NCBI GenBank assembly: GCA_018064455.1 | Contig: JAGHVH010000003.1 | Span: 1 to 64,000, forward strand | DNA length: 64,000 bases | From: Candidatus Limimonas egerieequi | Lineage (GTDB): Bacteria; Bacillota; Clostridia; Oscillospirales; Acutalibacteraceae | Direction of reading: 5' to 3' | In this document: piece by piece, positions 48,169 to 56,721 of the stretch | Position numbering within the stretch: position 1 is the first letter of the stretch | How the letters are laid out: each line of letters starts with the position of its first letter | Notes under the pieces: generated by a model | What the model was told of the DNA's origin: nothing | Seen by the model: the letters and a program-made list of their open reading frames with translations, nothing else | Databases searched by the model: none | Made by a program: the position numbers and the translations under genes

Positions 48169-48960
48169 ATGAAATACGACTATGGTTTTATAGGAACTGG
48201 CAATATGGGTGGTGCCCTCTCCAAGGCACTCAAGAACAAAACTGTTGCCCTGTCCAATAGAACACCTGAAAAAGCTCAAGAACTTGCAAAAGCTATAAAT
48301 GCAACAGCTACCACAAATGAGGATGTCGCTCGCAATTCGCAGTATCTTATGCTTGGCGTAAAACCACAGGTTTTGCCAAGCCTCATTGATGAAATCCGCG
48401 AATTCGTAAACCCAGACACTATCCTCGTTACAATGGCTGCTGGCGTCAAGATAACAACCATAAAAGAGTTATTCAATAACCCAAATGCGAAAGTAATTCG
48501 CATCATGCCTAACACTCCTGTAGCCATTGGCGAGGGAGTAGTGCTTGCCTCAAAGAACGCTAACGTATCAGACGATGAATTCAACAAATTCATCGATGAT
48601 TTTTCGGATGCTGGCATGATCGTACCAGTCGATGAGAACCTCATCGATGCAGGCTCGGTCGTAATGGGCTGTGGCCCAGCGTACATCTATATGTACATAG
48701 ATGCACTTGCCAAGGCAGGCGAGAGCCTTGGCCTTGACTACGACCTCGCAGCAAAGCTTGCCAAGGCTACGACTATTGGCTCAGCGAAACTTTCATCAGT
48801 ATCTGATGAAAGCCTTGAATCGCTTCGCATCAAAGTCTGCAGCCCGGGCGGCAGCACAATCGAGGGCGTCCACGTTTTAGAGGATCAAAACTTCGACAAA
48901 TTGGTGCTCGATGCATTGACTGCTGCTTATAAACGTACCAAAGAGCTTGCAGGAGAGTAA
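48169..48960 (+). CDS. proC: Pyrroline-5-carboxylate reductase
   Basis: YGFIGTGNMGGAL, MPNTPVAIGEGV, SPGGSTIEGVHVLE. Confidence 0.95.
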   Translation: MKYDYGFIGTGNMGGALSKALKNKTVALSNRTPEKAQELAKAINATATTNEDVARNSQYLMLGVKPQVLPSLIDEIREFVNPDTILVTMAAGVKITTIKELFNNPNAKVIRIMPNTPVAIGEGVVLASKNANVSDDEFNKFIDDFSDAGMIVPVDENLIDAGSVVMGCGPAYIYMYIDALAKAGESLGLDYDLAAKLAKATTIGSAKLSSVSDESLESLRIKVCSPGGSTIEGVHVLEDQNFDKLVLDALTAAYKRTKELAGE

Positions 48961-49171
48961 AGGCACAAATCTTGCCACCAGTGGTGTACAGGTGGTGCAA
49001 AAGTGTTAAAAAACGCTAAAAAATGATTACAAAACTGTAACAAGGGCATTTTTTATAAAATGCCCAAAGTTTTTGCCCTAATTTTTCTAAAATAGAAAAT
49101 TACAATTTGTAATTTTCTTAATTTTGCACATTTTGTTGTGCAAGTTGCACAAAATCGAGGCCTTGAAAAAT

Positions 49172-49200
49172 TTGACATTTCATTATTATATACATATAAT
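49172..49200 (+). promoter_or_regulatory. Perfect-consensus sigma-A promoter
   Basis: TTGACA, 17 bp, TATAAT. Confidence 0.8.
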
Positions 49201-49244
49201 GCTAATCGCAAAGTGAAAATATGACTTTGCGAAGGAGATCTTGG

Positions 49245-50492
49245 ATGGTAAAAAACGATGTCAAGCAGAGTGGCTTTACATCTGTTCCAGGCCGAATCGT
49301 TGCGGTAATTTTTCTCTCACTAATCGTAGTCGGAACTATTATCGCTTCGGCAATGTCAAATTACACAGTAAACGTAATTGTAGATGGACAGACGATTAAG
49401 GTCACCACATCCGAGCAAAGTGCCCGAGTAATCCTTGAACAAGCCGGTGTAACTTTAGGGGAAAAGGACTGGCTTGATACCTCAAGCTTTACTGTTGGCA
49501 AGAACGCAAAACGTGGCAATCAACTTGTCATTAAACGCGCTATGCCAGTCACTATTGATGACAACGGTGATATAACCGAAGTCCTCATTGCAGGTACTGT
49601 TGCGGATGCACTTGAAGAAGCGGGACTCACATGTAGACCTGCCGACAAGATGAACTACAAGGAGACTGATTTCCTCGTAGAAAAAATGACAATTAAAATA
49701 ACGAGAGCTTTTACTGTTGACGTAATCGCTGACGGTAAGCAACAGGAAGCCGAATTCCTTTCTGGAACGGTTGCAGATGTTTTGTCGAGCCTTAATATTA
49801 CGTTGGGTGAAGAGGATGAGGTAAGCCCATCCCTCACAACAGAGCTTAAGGCCGGTAATACTGTTAGAGTATATCGTGTAACTTACGAGGAACGTACTGC
49901 AACAGAACCTATCAGGTTTGAGACAATTCACAAGACCTCAGCGCAGGTCTATAAGGGTGAAACCAAGGTAGAGCAGGAAGGTAAAACTGGCACGAAAGAT
50001 GTAGTCTATCGTGATAAGTTAGTTGATGGCAAGGTTTCTAAGTCTATCAAGCTTTCTGAGAAGGTTATCGAGCCTGCACAGAACAAGATTGTGGTATCTG
50101 GTACCAAGATTCGTGTTCTTGCAACTGGTAGCCAACTTTCGGCTATACCTATGCCTTATGCTCTTCAGGACAATATACCAGTAAACGTTATCACTACCAT
50201 TACTGGTAATTCGACTGCGTACTACGCCGCTCCTGGCAAGGGTACGGCCTCCGGCCGTCTTGCCCAGTCGGGCCACGTCGCCGTTGACCCACGTCAGATT
50301 CCATATGGCTCAGAGCTCTACATTGTAACCACAGATGGTAAGTACGTCTATGGCTATTGCGTAGCTGCTGATACAGGTGGTTTTGTTGGCAATGGCACTA
50401 TAGTTGACCTCTACTTCAACACATACGATGAATGCGTTCAGTGGGGCAACAAACAGGTATGCATCTATGTCCTCAAGTGGGGCAATGGCTAA
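49245..50492 (+). CDS. YabE-like DUF348/G5/3D-domain cell wall protein
   Basis: Three DUF348-like repeats, G5 domain, C-terminal 3D domain (GHVAVDPRQIPYGSELYIV...GYCVAADTGGFVGNGTIVDLYF). Confidence 0.9.
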   Translation: MVKNDVKQSGFTSVPGRIVAVIFLSLIVVGTIIASAMSNYTVNVIVDGQTIKVTTSEQSARVILEQAGVTLGEKDWLDTSSFTVGKNAKRGNQLVIKRAMPVTIDDNGDITEVLIAGTVADALEEAGLTCRPADKMNYKETDFLVEKMTIKITRAFTVDVIADGKQQEAEFLSGTVADVLSSLNITLGEEDEVSPSLTTELKAGNTVRVYRVTYEERTATEPIRFETIHKTSAQVYKGETKVEQEGKTGTKDVVYRDKLVDGKVSKSIKLSEKVIEPAQNKIVVSGTKIRVLATGSQLSAIPMPYALQDNIPVNVITTITGNSTAYYAAPGKGTASGRLAQSGHVAVDPRQIPYGSELYIVTTDGKYVYGYCVAADTGGFVGNGTIVDLYFNTYDECVQWGNKQVCIYVLKWGNG

Positions 50493-50502
50493 TTGAAAAG
50501 TA

Positions 50503-50544
50503 AATCTCCCAAGAGCATTTCTGCTCTTGGGAGATTCTTTTTTT
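50503..50544. terminator. Bidirectional terminator
   Basis: AATCTCCCAAGAGCA/TGCTCTTGGGAGATT. Confidence 0.85.
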
Positions 50545-50549
50545 GTGCG

Positions 50550-50981
50550 TTATTTAATTTCGAGCCTTCTGGAAGCCGGTTTTACTTCCTCAAGCTTAGG
50601 GAGGTTGAGTGTAAGGACACCGTTTTCGTATTTTGCCTCAATCTCATCGGACTTAATTCCTGTTAAATCAAATGAGCGTGAGTAGGAACCATATGAGCGT
50701 TCCATTCTGACATACTTGCCTTTCTTATCCTCTTTTTCAAATTCGGAATGTCTCTCTGCTGAAAGGGTGAGGGTGTTGTCTTCTATGTCAATTTTAATAT
50801 CGTCTTTTTCAAAACCTGGAAGGTCGGCTGTTAATTTATATGAGTCGCCTTCGTCGGTAATATCGGTACCAAAACTTGGCATACAATTTGAAGTACTACC
50901 GAAGAGTGGGTCACTAAAGAAGTGACGCTCAAGACGTTCCATTTCTCTAAAAGGATCATAAGTAGTTAAAAAGCCTCTCAT
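50550..50981 (-). CDS. Hsp20/alpha-crystallin family small heat shock protein
   Basis: DSYKLTADLPGFEKDDIKIDIEDNTLTLSAER...YENGVLTLNLPK. Confidence 0.95.
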   Translation of the reverse strand: MRGFLTTYDPFREMERLERHFFSDPLFGSTSNCMPSFGTDITDEGDSYKLTADLPGFEKDDIKIDIEDNTLTLSAERHSEFEKEDKKGKYVRMERSYGSYSRSFDLTGIKSDEIEAKYENGVLTLNLPKLEEVKPASRRLEIK

Positions 50982-51097
50982 AATAATTGCCTCCTTAAAA
51001 TGAGATGTCTATGTGAATATATATGAGCAGATGCTCTCCATCTGACAACCATATTATAACACCATAAAAACAAAATGTGTGAACAAATTGTAAATAA

Positions 51098-51124
51098 TTA
51101 GCACTCTGTATCAAAGAGTGCTAA
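51098..51124. promoter_or_regulatory. CIRCE element (HrcA operator)
   Basis: TTAGCACTC-N9-GAGTGCTAA, exact consensus. Confidence 0.95.
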
Positions 51125-51217
51125 AACAAATCAAAACCACAAAACTCCTTGTTTTAATTATACAATACAAGTATAATATTAAATGAACACGTTCGTAAAA
51201 AATAGGAGGTTTTAAAT

Positions 51218-52240
51218 ATGAAAAAATCAACTTTGGCAAAAGTAGGCGCTGTGGCAGTACTTGGCGGAACAGCCGCTGTATCTGCTGCAGGTGTTGGTGG
51301 CGTTAAGCTCTGGAATTGGCTCCAGGAAACGGCTCGCGAGACTCCACTCAATCCTGTAAATGGCTATCCATATCCTAACAGCTACTACTATCATGAGGGC
51401 GACTATGATATCCACTATCAGGTTGACTTCCCAGCAGCTGGTACTCCAGTTAAGGGTAAGCTCTTCATGATTCACGGCTTTGCTTGCAACTCAACATTCT
51501 ATGATGAGATGGTTGAAATCCTTTTAAAGCAGGGCTTCATCTGTGTACGTCCTGACGTACCAAACTGTGGTTTCTCAACACGTGAGACCAAGAACGTTGC
51601 TCCAATCGCTCGTGAGCAGCTTCTCATCCACGTTCTTGAACTCCTCGACAACTCTGGCTCAGTACCAGCAGGCAAGTGGATTTTGATGGGTCACTCAATG
51701 GGTGGCGGCATCTCAATGAACCTTGCAAACGAGTACAAGGACAAGTTCTCATCAGTTCTTCTTTACGCTCCAATGGCAGCTGTTAATGCTCCTAATTTCG
51801 TAAAGAACATTGTTACTCTTGATCCAATGTGCAACCTCATGGACAAGATCTTTGGACCTGCATGCTCACATGATGCAGTTGTTAAGGCAGTTATCATGCT
51901 CATGACTGTTGATGTACGCTACAGTGCTCTCTATGATGTTAAGAAGTTTGCTGATGGCCTCACAGTACCAAACACAGGTACAGCAATGTGCTACATGATG
52001 GCAAGAGCTAATCCAACACTCCACGAAGATATGGCTAAGGTTGACCTTCCAATCAAGCTCTTCTGGGGCCAGATGGACCTCTTCAACATGCCATCAGTAG
52101 TTAAAAAATTCCAGGCTGCACTTCAAAATCCTGATGTAACAATTACAAAGATTGCTGGTCACTGCCTCGTTCAGAACTGTGCACCAGAAGTTTGTGACGA
52201 ATCAATTGCATTCTTAAAGAGAAACGGTATCATCGCATAA
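51218..52240 (+). CDS. Alpha/beta hydrolase
   Basis: MIHGFACNSTFYDEMVEIL, ILMGHSMGGGISM, FWGQMDLFN...AGHC. Confidence 0.9.
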   Translation: MKKSTLAKVGAVAVLGGTAAVSAAGVGGVKLWNWLQETARETPLNPVNGYPYPNSYYYHEGDYDIHYQVDFPAAGTPVKGKLFMIHGFACNSTFYDEMVEILLKQGFICVRPDVPNCGFSTRETKNVAPIAREQLLIHVLELLDNSGSVPAGKWILMGHSMGGGISMNLANEYKDKFSSVLLYAPMAAVNAPNFVKNIVTLDPMCNLMDKIFGPACSHDAVVKAVIMLMTVDVRYSALYDVKKFADGLTVPNTGTAMCYMMARANPTLHEDMAKVDLPIKLFWGQMDLFNMPSVVKKFQAALQNPDVTITKIAGHCLVQNCAPEVCDESIAFLKRNGIIA

Positions 52241-52265
52241 AAATTAAATAGGAGAATTTAATATA

Positions 52266-53180
52266 ATGGGACTTAAGACTATAGAGTTTGTTGAAAACAA
52301 ACAAACTAAAGGCTGGCCATATGCCAATAGCGAATACTTTACCCATGGCGATTATAAACTTCACTACAGAATCGATGCCCCAAAGGGCAAAGAAAAAGGC
52401 AAAATGTTTATGATTCACGGCTTTGGCTGTGACACCACATTCTATGATGAAATGGTTGTTGAATACACCAAAAAAGGCATGCGTTGTGTACGCGTAGACC
52501 TTCCGGACTTTGGCTATTCAACAAGAGAAATGAAAGGTATCAACTACGTTAACCGCGTAGATATGCTCATCGAGCTCATGGAATACCTTGATAAGCAAGA
52601 ACAGAGTCCAGATAAATGGATTGTTGTTGGTCACTCAATGGGCGGTTCAGTTACACTTGACATCGCCGACCGTGCACCAGCAAATGTCAAAGCATACATG
52701 CTCTATGCTCCAATGTTCATGTACAATGTTCCGCCAATCATGTCAAAACTCTTCATGATGAAGTGGATGGGTGCAATGATGGACACAGCACTTAAGTATG
52801 TAATGCCATATGACGCACTAGTAAAGGTTGTTCTTCTCATTGCAACTATGTCACCAAGATATATTGCAAACTATGATGCTTCAAAGGCAGCAAATCCACT
52901 CAAGCTCAAAGACACCGGTAAGGGCCTCTGCTACATGAGTGCAAAAGCATCTCATCCAGCATATGAGGATATGAACAAAATTGACAAGCCTGTACTCCTC
53001 GTTTGGGGTGGGCTTGACCTCTTTGTTCCAAAGTCAAAGGTTAATAAGCTTTCAGAGAGCCTTCCATCAAACACAGAGATCCACACAATCCCACTTGCAG
53101 GCCACTGTGTAGTCCAAAACTTCGCAAAGAAGTGCTCAAAGTACGGAATTGACTTCCTTAAAGGCAACAATCTTTATTAA
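52266..53180 (+). CDS. Alpha/beta hydrolase (paralogue of upstream gene)
   Basis: MIHGFGCDTTFYDEMVVEY, VVGHSMGGSVTLD, VWGGLDLFVP...AGHC. Confidence 0.9.
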   Translation: MGLKTIEFVENKQTKGWPYANSEYFTHGDYKLHYRIDAPKGKEKGKMFMIHGFGCDTTFYDEMVVEYTKKGMRCVRVDLPDFGYSTREMKGINYVNRVDMLIELMEYLDKQEQSPDKWIVVGHSMGGSVTLDIADRAPANVKAYMLYAPMFMYNVPPIMSKLFMMKWMGAMMDTALKYVMPYDALVKVVLLIATMSPRYIANYDASKAANPLKLKDTGKGLCYMSAKASHPAYEDMNKIDKPVLLVWGGLDLFVPKSKVNKLSESLPSNTEIHTIPLAGHCVVQNFAKKCSKYGIDFLKGNNLY

Positions 53181-53186
53181 TAAGAA

Positions 53187-53222
53187 AAGGGAGAGCTTTT
53201 TCAAGCTCTCCCTTAGTTTTTT
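53187..53222 (+). terminator. Rho-independent terminator
   Basis: AAGGGAGAGCTT/AAGCTCTCCCTT. Confidence 0.85.
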
Positions 53223-53234
53223 ATTCTTTAGCTA

Positions 53235-54203
53235 TTAAGCTTTGCCGTTTGAACCAAGTACATCAACAATCTTGTGAGATACCATGTCCTTAACAGCTTC
53301 ACGAGCAGGCTTTAAGTACTGACGTGGGTCGAAGTGACTTGGGTTCTCTACAAGGTACTTGCGGATTTCAGCTGACATTGCAAGACGGATGTCAGAGTCA
53401 ATGTTAATTTTGCAAACAGCGAGTTTTGCAGCTTCACGAAGCTGTTCCTCTGGGATACCAATAGCGTCTGGCATTGAACCACCGAACTCGTTGATCATCT
53501 TGACATATTCCTGTGGAACTGATGATGAACCGTGGAGAACGATTGGGAAACCAGGAAGTCTCTTGATGCACTCCTCGAGTACGTCGAAACGAAGTGGAGG
53601 AGGGACGAGGATGCCGTCAGCGTTTCTTGTGCACTGAGCAGCAGTGAACTTGAATGCGCCGTGGCTTGTGCCGATGGCGATTGCAAGTGAGTCACAGCCT
53701 GTGCGAGAAACGAACTCTTCTACTTCTTCTGGACGAGTGTAACTCTCAGCACCAGCTTCAACTTTTACTTCGTCCTCGATACCAGCAAGTGTGCCAAGTT
53801 CTGCTTCTACTACTACGCCGTGGTCGTGAGCATACTCAACAACTTTCTTGGTGATTTCGATGTTTTCCTCAAATGGATGAGATGAAGCATCAATCATAAC
53901 TGATGTGAATCCGCCATCGATGCATGATTTGCAGATTTCAAAATCTGCGCCGTGGTCAAGGTGAAGTGCGATTGGGATTTCTGGATGTTCCTCAACAGCA
54001 GCTTCTACGAGCTTTTTGAGGTATGTGTGATTTGCATAAGCGCGAGCGCCTTTGGAAACCTGGAGAATTACAGGGCTTTTAAGCTCAGCTGCTGCGTCTG
54101 TGATTCCCTGGATGATTTCCATGTTGTTTACGTTGAAAGCACCTACTGCGTAACCGCCGTCATATGCTTTCTGGAACATTTCTTTTGTTGTTACAAGTGG
54201 CAT
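53235..54203 (-). CDS. fba: Class II fructose-bisphosphate aldolase
   Basis: GAFNVNNMEIIQGI, IALHLDHGADFEICKSCIDGGFTSVMIDASSHPFEENI. Confidence 0.96.
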   Translation of the reverse strand: MPLVTTKEMFQKAYDGGYAVGAFNVNNMEIIQGITDAAAELKSPVILQVSKGARAYANHTYLKKLVEAAVEEHPEIPIALHLDHGADFEICKSCIDGGFTSVMIDASSHPFEENIEITKKVVEYAHDHGVVVEAELGTLAGIEDEVKVEAGAESYTRPEEVEEFVSRTGCDSLAIAIGTSHGAFKFTAAQCTRNADGILVPPPLRFDVLEECIKRLPGFPIVLHGSSSVPQEYVKMINEFGGSMPDAIGIPEEQLREAAKLAVCKINIDSDIRLAMSAEIRKYLVENPSHFDPRQYLKPAREAVKDMVSHKIVDVLGSNGKA

Positions 54204-54319
54204 ATTAAGTACCTCTCTTTTATATTTTTTACCATTACATTATAGTATGTGAAATATCCATTGTCAAAGGAATTGGACTGTGCTAAAATTAACTGTATTT
54301 TAGAGTCGAGGCGATTTAT

Positions 54320-55492
54320 ATGGACTATGTATTTTCAAACAAGATAGCGAACTTAAAGCCTTCTTTGATAAGGGAGATTTTGAAGTCAACTTCTGACCCT
54401 GAGACGATTTCTCTTGCAGCGGGCAACCCTGCGCCAGATGCGTTCCCAGTTGAGTCGATTTCAAAGATTGCTGCTGATATTTTTCGTGAGGATCCTATCG
54501 GCGCACTTCAGTATGGTATTACTGAAGGTTATCAACCACTTATTGATGAACTTAAGGGTTATCTTAGTTCAAAATATTCCATGGGCGCCGATTACGACTC
54601 ACTGATTATCACATCTGGCGCCACCCAGATTATGGAGCTTCTTACAAAGGTACTTTGTAATGAAGGGGATATAATCGCATGTGAGGACCCATCATTCATT
54701 GGCTCACTAAATTGCTTTAGATCCTATGGCACTAAGCTTTGTGGCGTTCCAATGCAAGAGGATGGAATTGATGTAGAGGCTCTTGAAAAGTTGTTCTCGG
54801 GTTCAAGTAAAGTAAAATTCCTTTACACCATACCAAATTTCCAGAATCCTACTGGTTATACAATGTCTTTAGAAAAACGTAAACGCGTGTATGAACTTGC
54901 TTCAAAGTACGATGTTATAGTACTTGAGGACAATCCATATGGTGATTTGAGGACATCAGGAGAGGACCTTCCAACTATTAAATCATTTGATACAGAGGGC
55001 CGAGTAGTATATGCTGGCACATTCTCAAAGCTTATTGCTCCTGGCATCCGTGTTGGATATGTTTTAGGTCCAAGCGCAATTGTTGCAAAGATGACAGTTG
55101 GTAAGCAGACAGAGGATGTTCATACAGCAATGTTTAACCAGATGCTCGTTTATCGCTGGATGAAAGAGAACGATATAAACGAGCATATAATTCGGATGCA
55201 GGGCATCTATCGTGCAAAGCTTGATGTAATGTGCAATGCTCTTGATGAGTATTGTCCGAAGCTTTCATATGTACGCCCAGAGGGCGGTATGTTCGTCTGG
55301 TGCAAGCTCCCTGACGGCATCGACATGATGGACTTCTGCCGCAAGGCAGCAGACAATAAGGTCGCTGTAGTACCAGGAATTGCATTCTTACCAGACGAGA
55401 GTGCAAGCACTCAGTATATTAGACTTAACTTCTCTACACCAACCGATGAGGATATGGTAAAGGGAATCAAGATATTAGGAGAATTGTTATAA
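54320..55492 (+). CDS. PLP-dependent aminotransferase (LysN/MocR-type aminotransferase domain)
   Basis: ISLAAGNPAPDAFPVESI, PNFQNPTGYTMSLEKRKRVYELA, YAGTFSKLIAPGIRVGYVLGP. Confidence 0.92.
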   Translation: MDYVFSNKIANLKPSLIREILKSTSDPETISLAAGNPAPDAFPVESISKIAADIFREDPIGALQYGITEGYQPLIDELKGYLSSKYSMGADYDSLIITSGATQIMELLTKVLCNEGDIIACEDPSFIGSLNCFRSYGTKLCGVPMQEDGIDVEALEKLFSGSSKVKFLYTIPNFQNPTGYTMSLEKRKRVYELASKYDVIVLEDNPYGDLRTSGEDLPTIKSFDTEGRVVYAGTFSKLIAPGIRVGYVLGPSAIVAKMTVGKQTEDVHTAMFNQMLVYRWMKENDINEHIIRMQGIYRAKLDVMCNALDEYCPKLSYVRPEGGMFVWCKLPDGIDMMDFCRKAADNKVAVVPGIAFLPDESASTQYIRLNFSTPTDEDMVKGIKILGELL

Positions 55493-56502
55493 TGGAAGAA
55501 CAAGTAAAGAAGAAAAAAGTTTTAAGCCTCATCCAGCCAAGTGGCACACCAACTCTTGGAAATTATTTGGGTGCTTTAAAGAACTGGAATGAAATTGCAG
55601 AGGAATATGACTGCGCATTTGGTGTAGCTGACCTTCACGCAATCACAGTTCGTCAGGATCCTGTTAAGTTCCGTGAGCAGATTAGAAACATGTATGCTCT
55701 TCTTTTCGCTATCGGTCTTGATCCTGAAAAGAGCATTATTTTCGTACAGAGCCAAGTACCAACACATGCACAGCTTGGTTGGATACTTGATTGCTATACA
55801 CAGTTTGGCGAAATGTCACGTATGACTCAGTTCAAGGACAAGTCCAAGACACACGCTGATAACGTAAATGTTGGTCTTTTCACATATCCAGCACTTATGG
55901 CTGCTGATATTTTGCTCTATCAGGCTGACCTTGTTCCAGTAGGCGCTGACCAAAAGCAGCACCTTGAGATAGCACGTGATATCGCTGACAGATTCAACGG
56001 AATCTATGGTCAGACATTCACATGCCCAGAGCCACTCTTTGTTAAAGAGGGTGCTCGTGTTATGTCACTTCAGGACCCAACAAAGAAGATGTCAAAGTCT
56101 GATGCTAATCCAAAGGGATATATCTCAATGCTTGATACACCAGATGTCATCATGAAGAAGTTTAAGTCAGCCGTAACTGACTCTGAGGCATGCATTCGCT
56201 ATGCCGAGGGTAAGGACGGCGTAAACAACCTCATGAGCATCTATAGTGCTTGCACAGGCAAGTCATATGATGCGATTGAGGCTGAGTTTGAAGGCCGTGG
56301 CTATGGCGACTTTAAAGTTGCCGTTGCAGAGGCAGCAATTGAGGAACTTCGTCCTGTACAGGAGAAGTTCAACGAGCTTATCAATGAGCGTGCATACCTT
56401 GAGGATTGCATGAAGAAGAACGCTGAAATCGCAACAAAGATTTCTCAGCGCACACTTGATAAAGCAATGAAGAAGATTGGCTTCTATCAATTTAAGGGTT
56501 GA
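55492..56502 (+). CDS. trpS: Tryptophanyl-tRNA synthetase
   Basis: IQPSGTPTLGNYLGAL, VPVGADQKQHLEIARDIADRFN, KKMSKSDAN. Confidence 0.97.
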   Translation: MEEQVKKKKVLSLIQPSGTPTLGNYLGALKNWNEIAEEYDCAFGVADLHAITVRQDPVKFREQIRNMYALLFAIGLDPEKSIIFVQSQVPTHAQLGWILDCYTQFGEMSRMTQFKDKSKTHADNVNVGLFTYPALMAADILLYQADLVPVGADQKQHLEIARDIADRFNGIYGQTFTCPEPLFVKEGARVMSLQDPTKKMSKSDANPKGYISMLDTPDVIMKKFKSAVTDSEACIRYAEGKDGVNNLMSIYSACTGKSYDAIEAEFEGRGYGDFKVAVAEAAIEELRPVQEKFNELINERAYLEDCMKKNAEIATKISQRTLDKAMKKIGFYQFKG

Positions 56503-56575
56503 CATATATAATTAATAGGGGTTAAACTGAAAAAGCCCTAAGGGGTAATGAATTTTTACAAGGAGGTTCACTTCA

Positions 56576-56665
56576 ATGGAAGGCGACGCGACACCACGAA
56601 GTTGCATCAACACAGTATTGAATAACGTACATGAGTGGGCCACTTGGGAAAAGTGCGCCCTATAA
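56576..56665 (+). CDS. Candidate leader peptide MEGDATPRSCINTVLNNVHEWATWEKCAL
   Basis: Strong SD AAGGAGG 9 nt upstream of ATG; 29 codons plus TAA; ends before the terminator hairpin. Confidence 0.4.
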   Translation: MEGDATPRSCINTVLNNVHEWATWEKCAL

Positions 56666-56681
56666 GGCATTGTTTTGAAAT

Positions 56682-56718
56682 AAAACCTCCTTACTCATGT
56701 GCGAGTAAGGAGGTTTTT
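56682..56718 (+). terminator. Leader terminator that also sequesters the mgtE SD
   Basis: AAAACCTCCTTACTC / GAGTAAGGAGGTTTT, 15-bp perfect stem, T5, then ATG at 56722. Confidence 0.85.
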
Positions 56719-56721
56719 GTT

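Larger units (their letters stand above)
56560..56721 (+). promoter_or_regulatory. mgtE leader region with alternative structures
   Basis: uORF SD AAGGAGGTT (56560-56568) complementary to terminator 5' arm AACCTCCTT (56684-56692); ACATGAGT (56629-56636) complementary to ACTCATGT (56693-56700). Confidence 0.6.

Noticed and set aside
56520-56721. M-box (ykoK) Mg riboswitch upstream of mgtE
   Set aside because: GUUAGGUGAGGCUCCU and other conserved M-box segments are not seen; needs cmscan to be certain.
56635-56721. N-terminal extension of MgtE from 56635
   Set aside because: Lies across the terminator hairpin; ATG 56722 has the SD at proper spacing.
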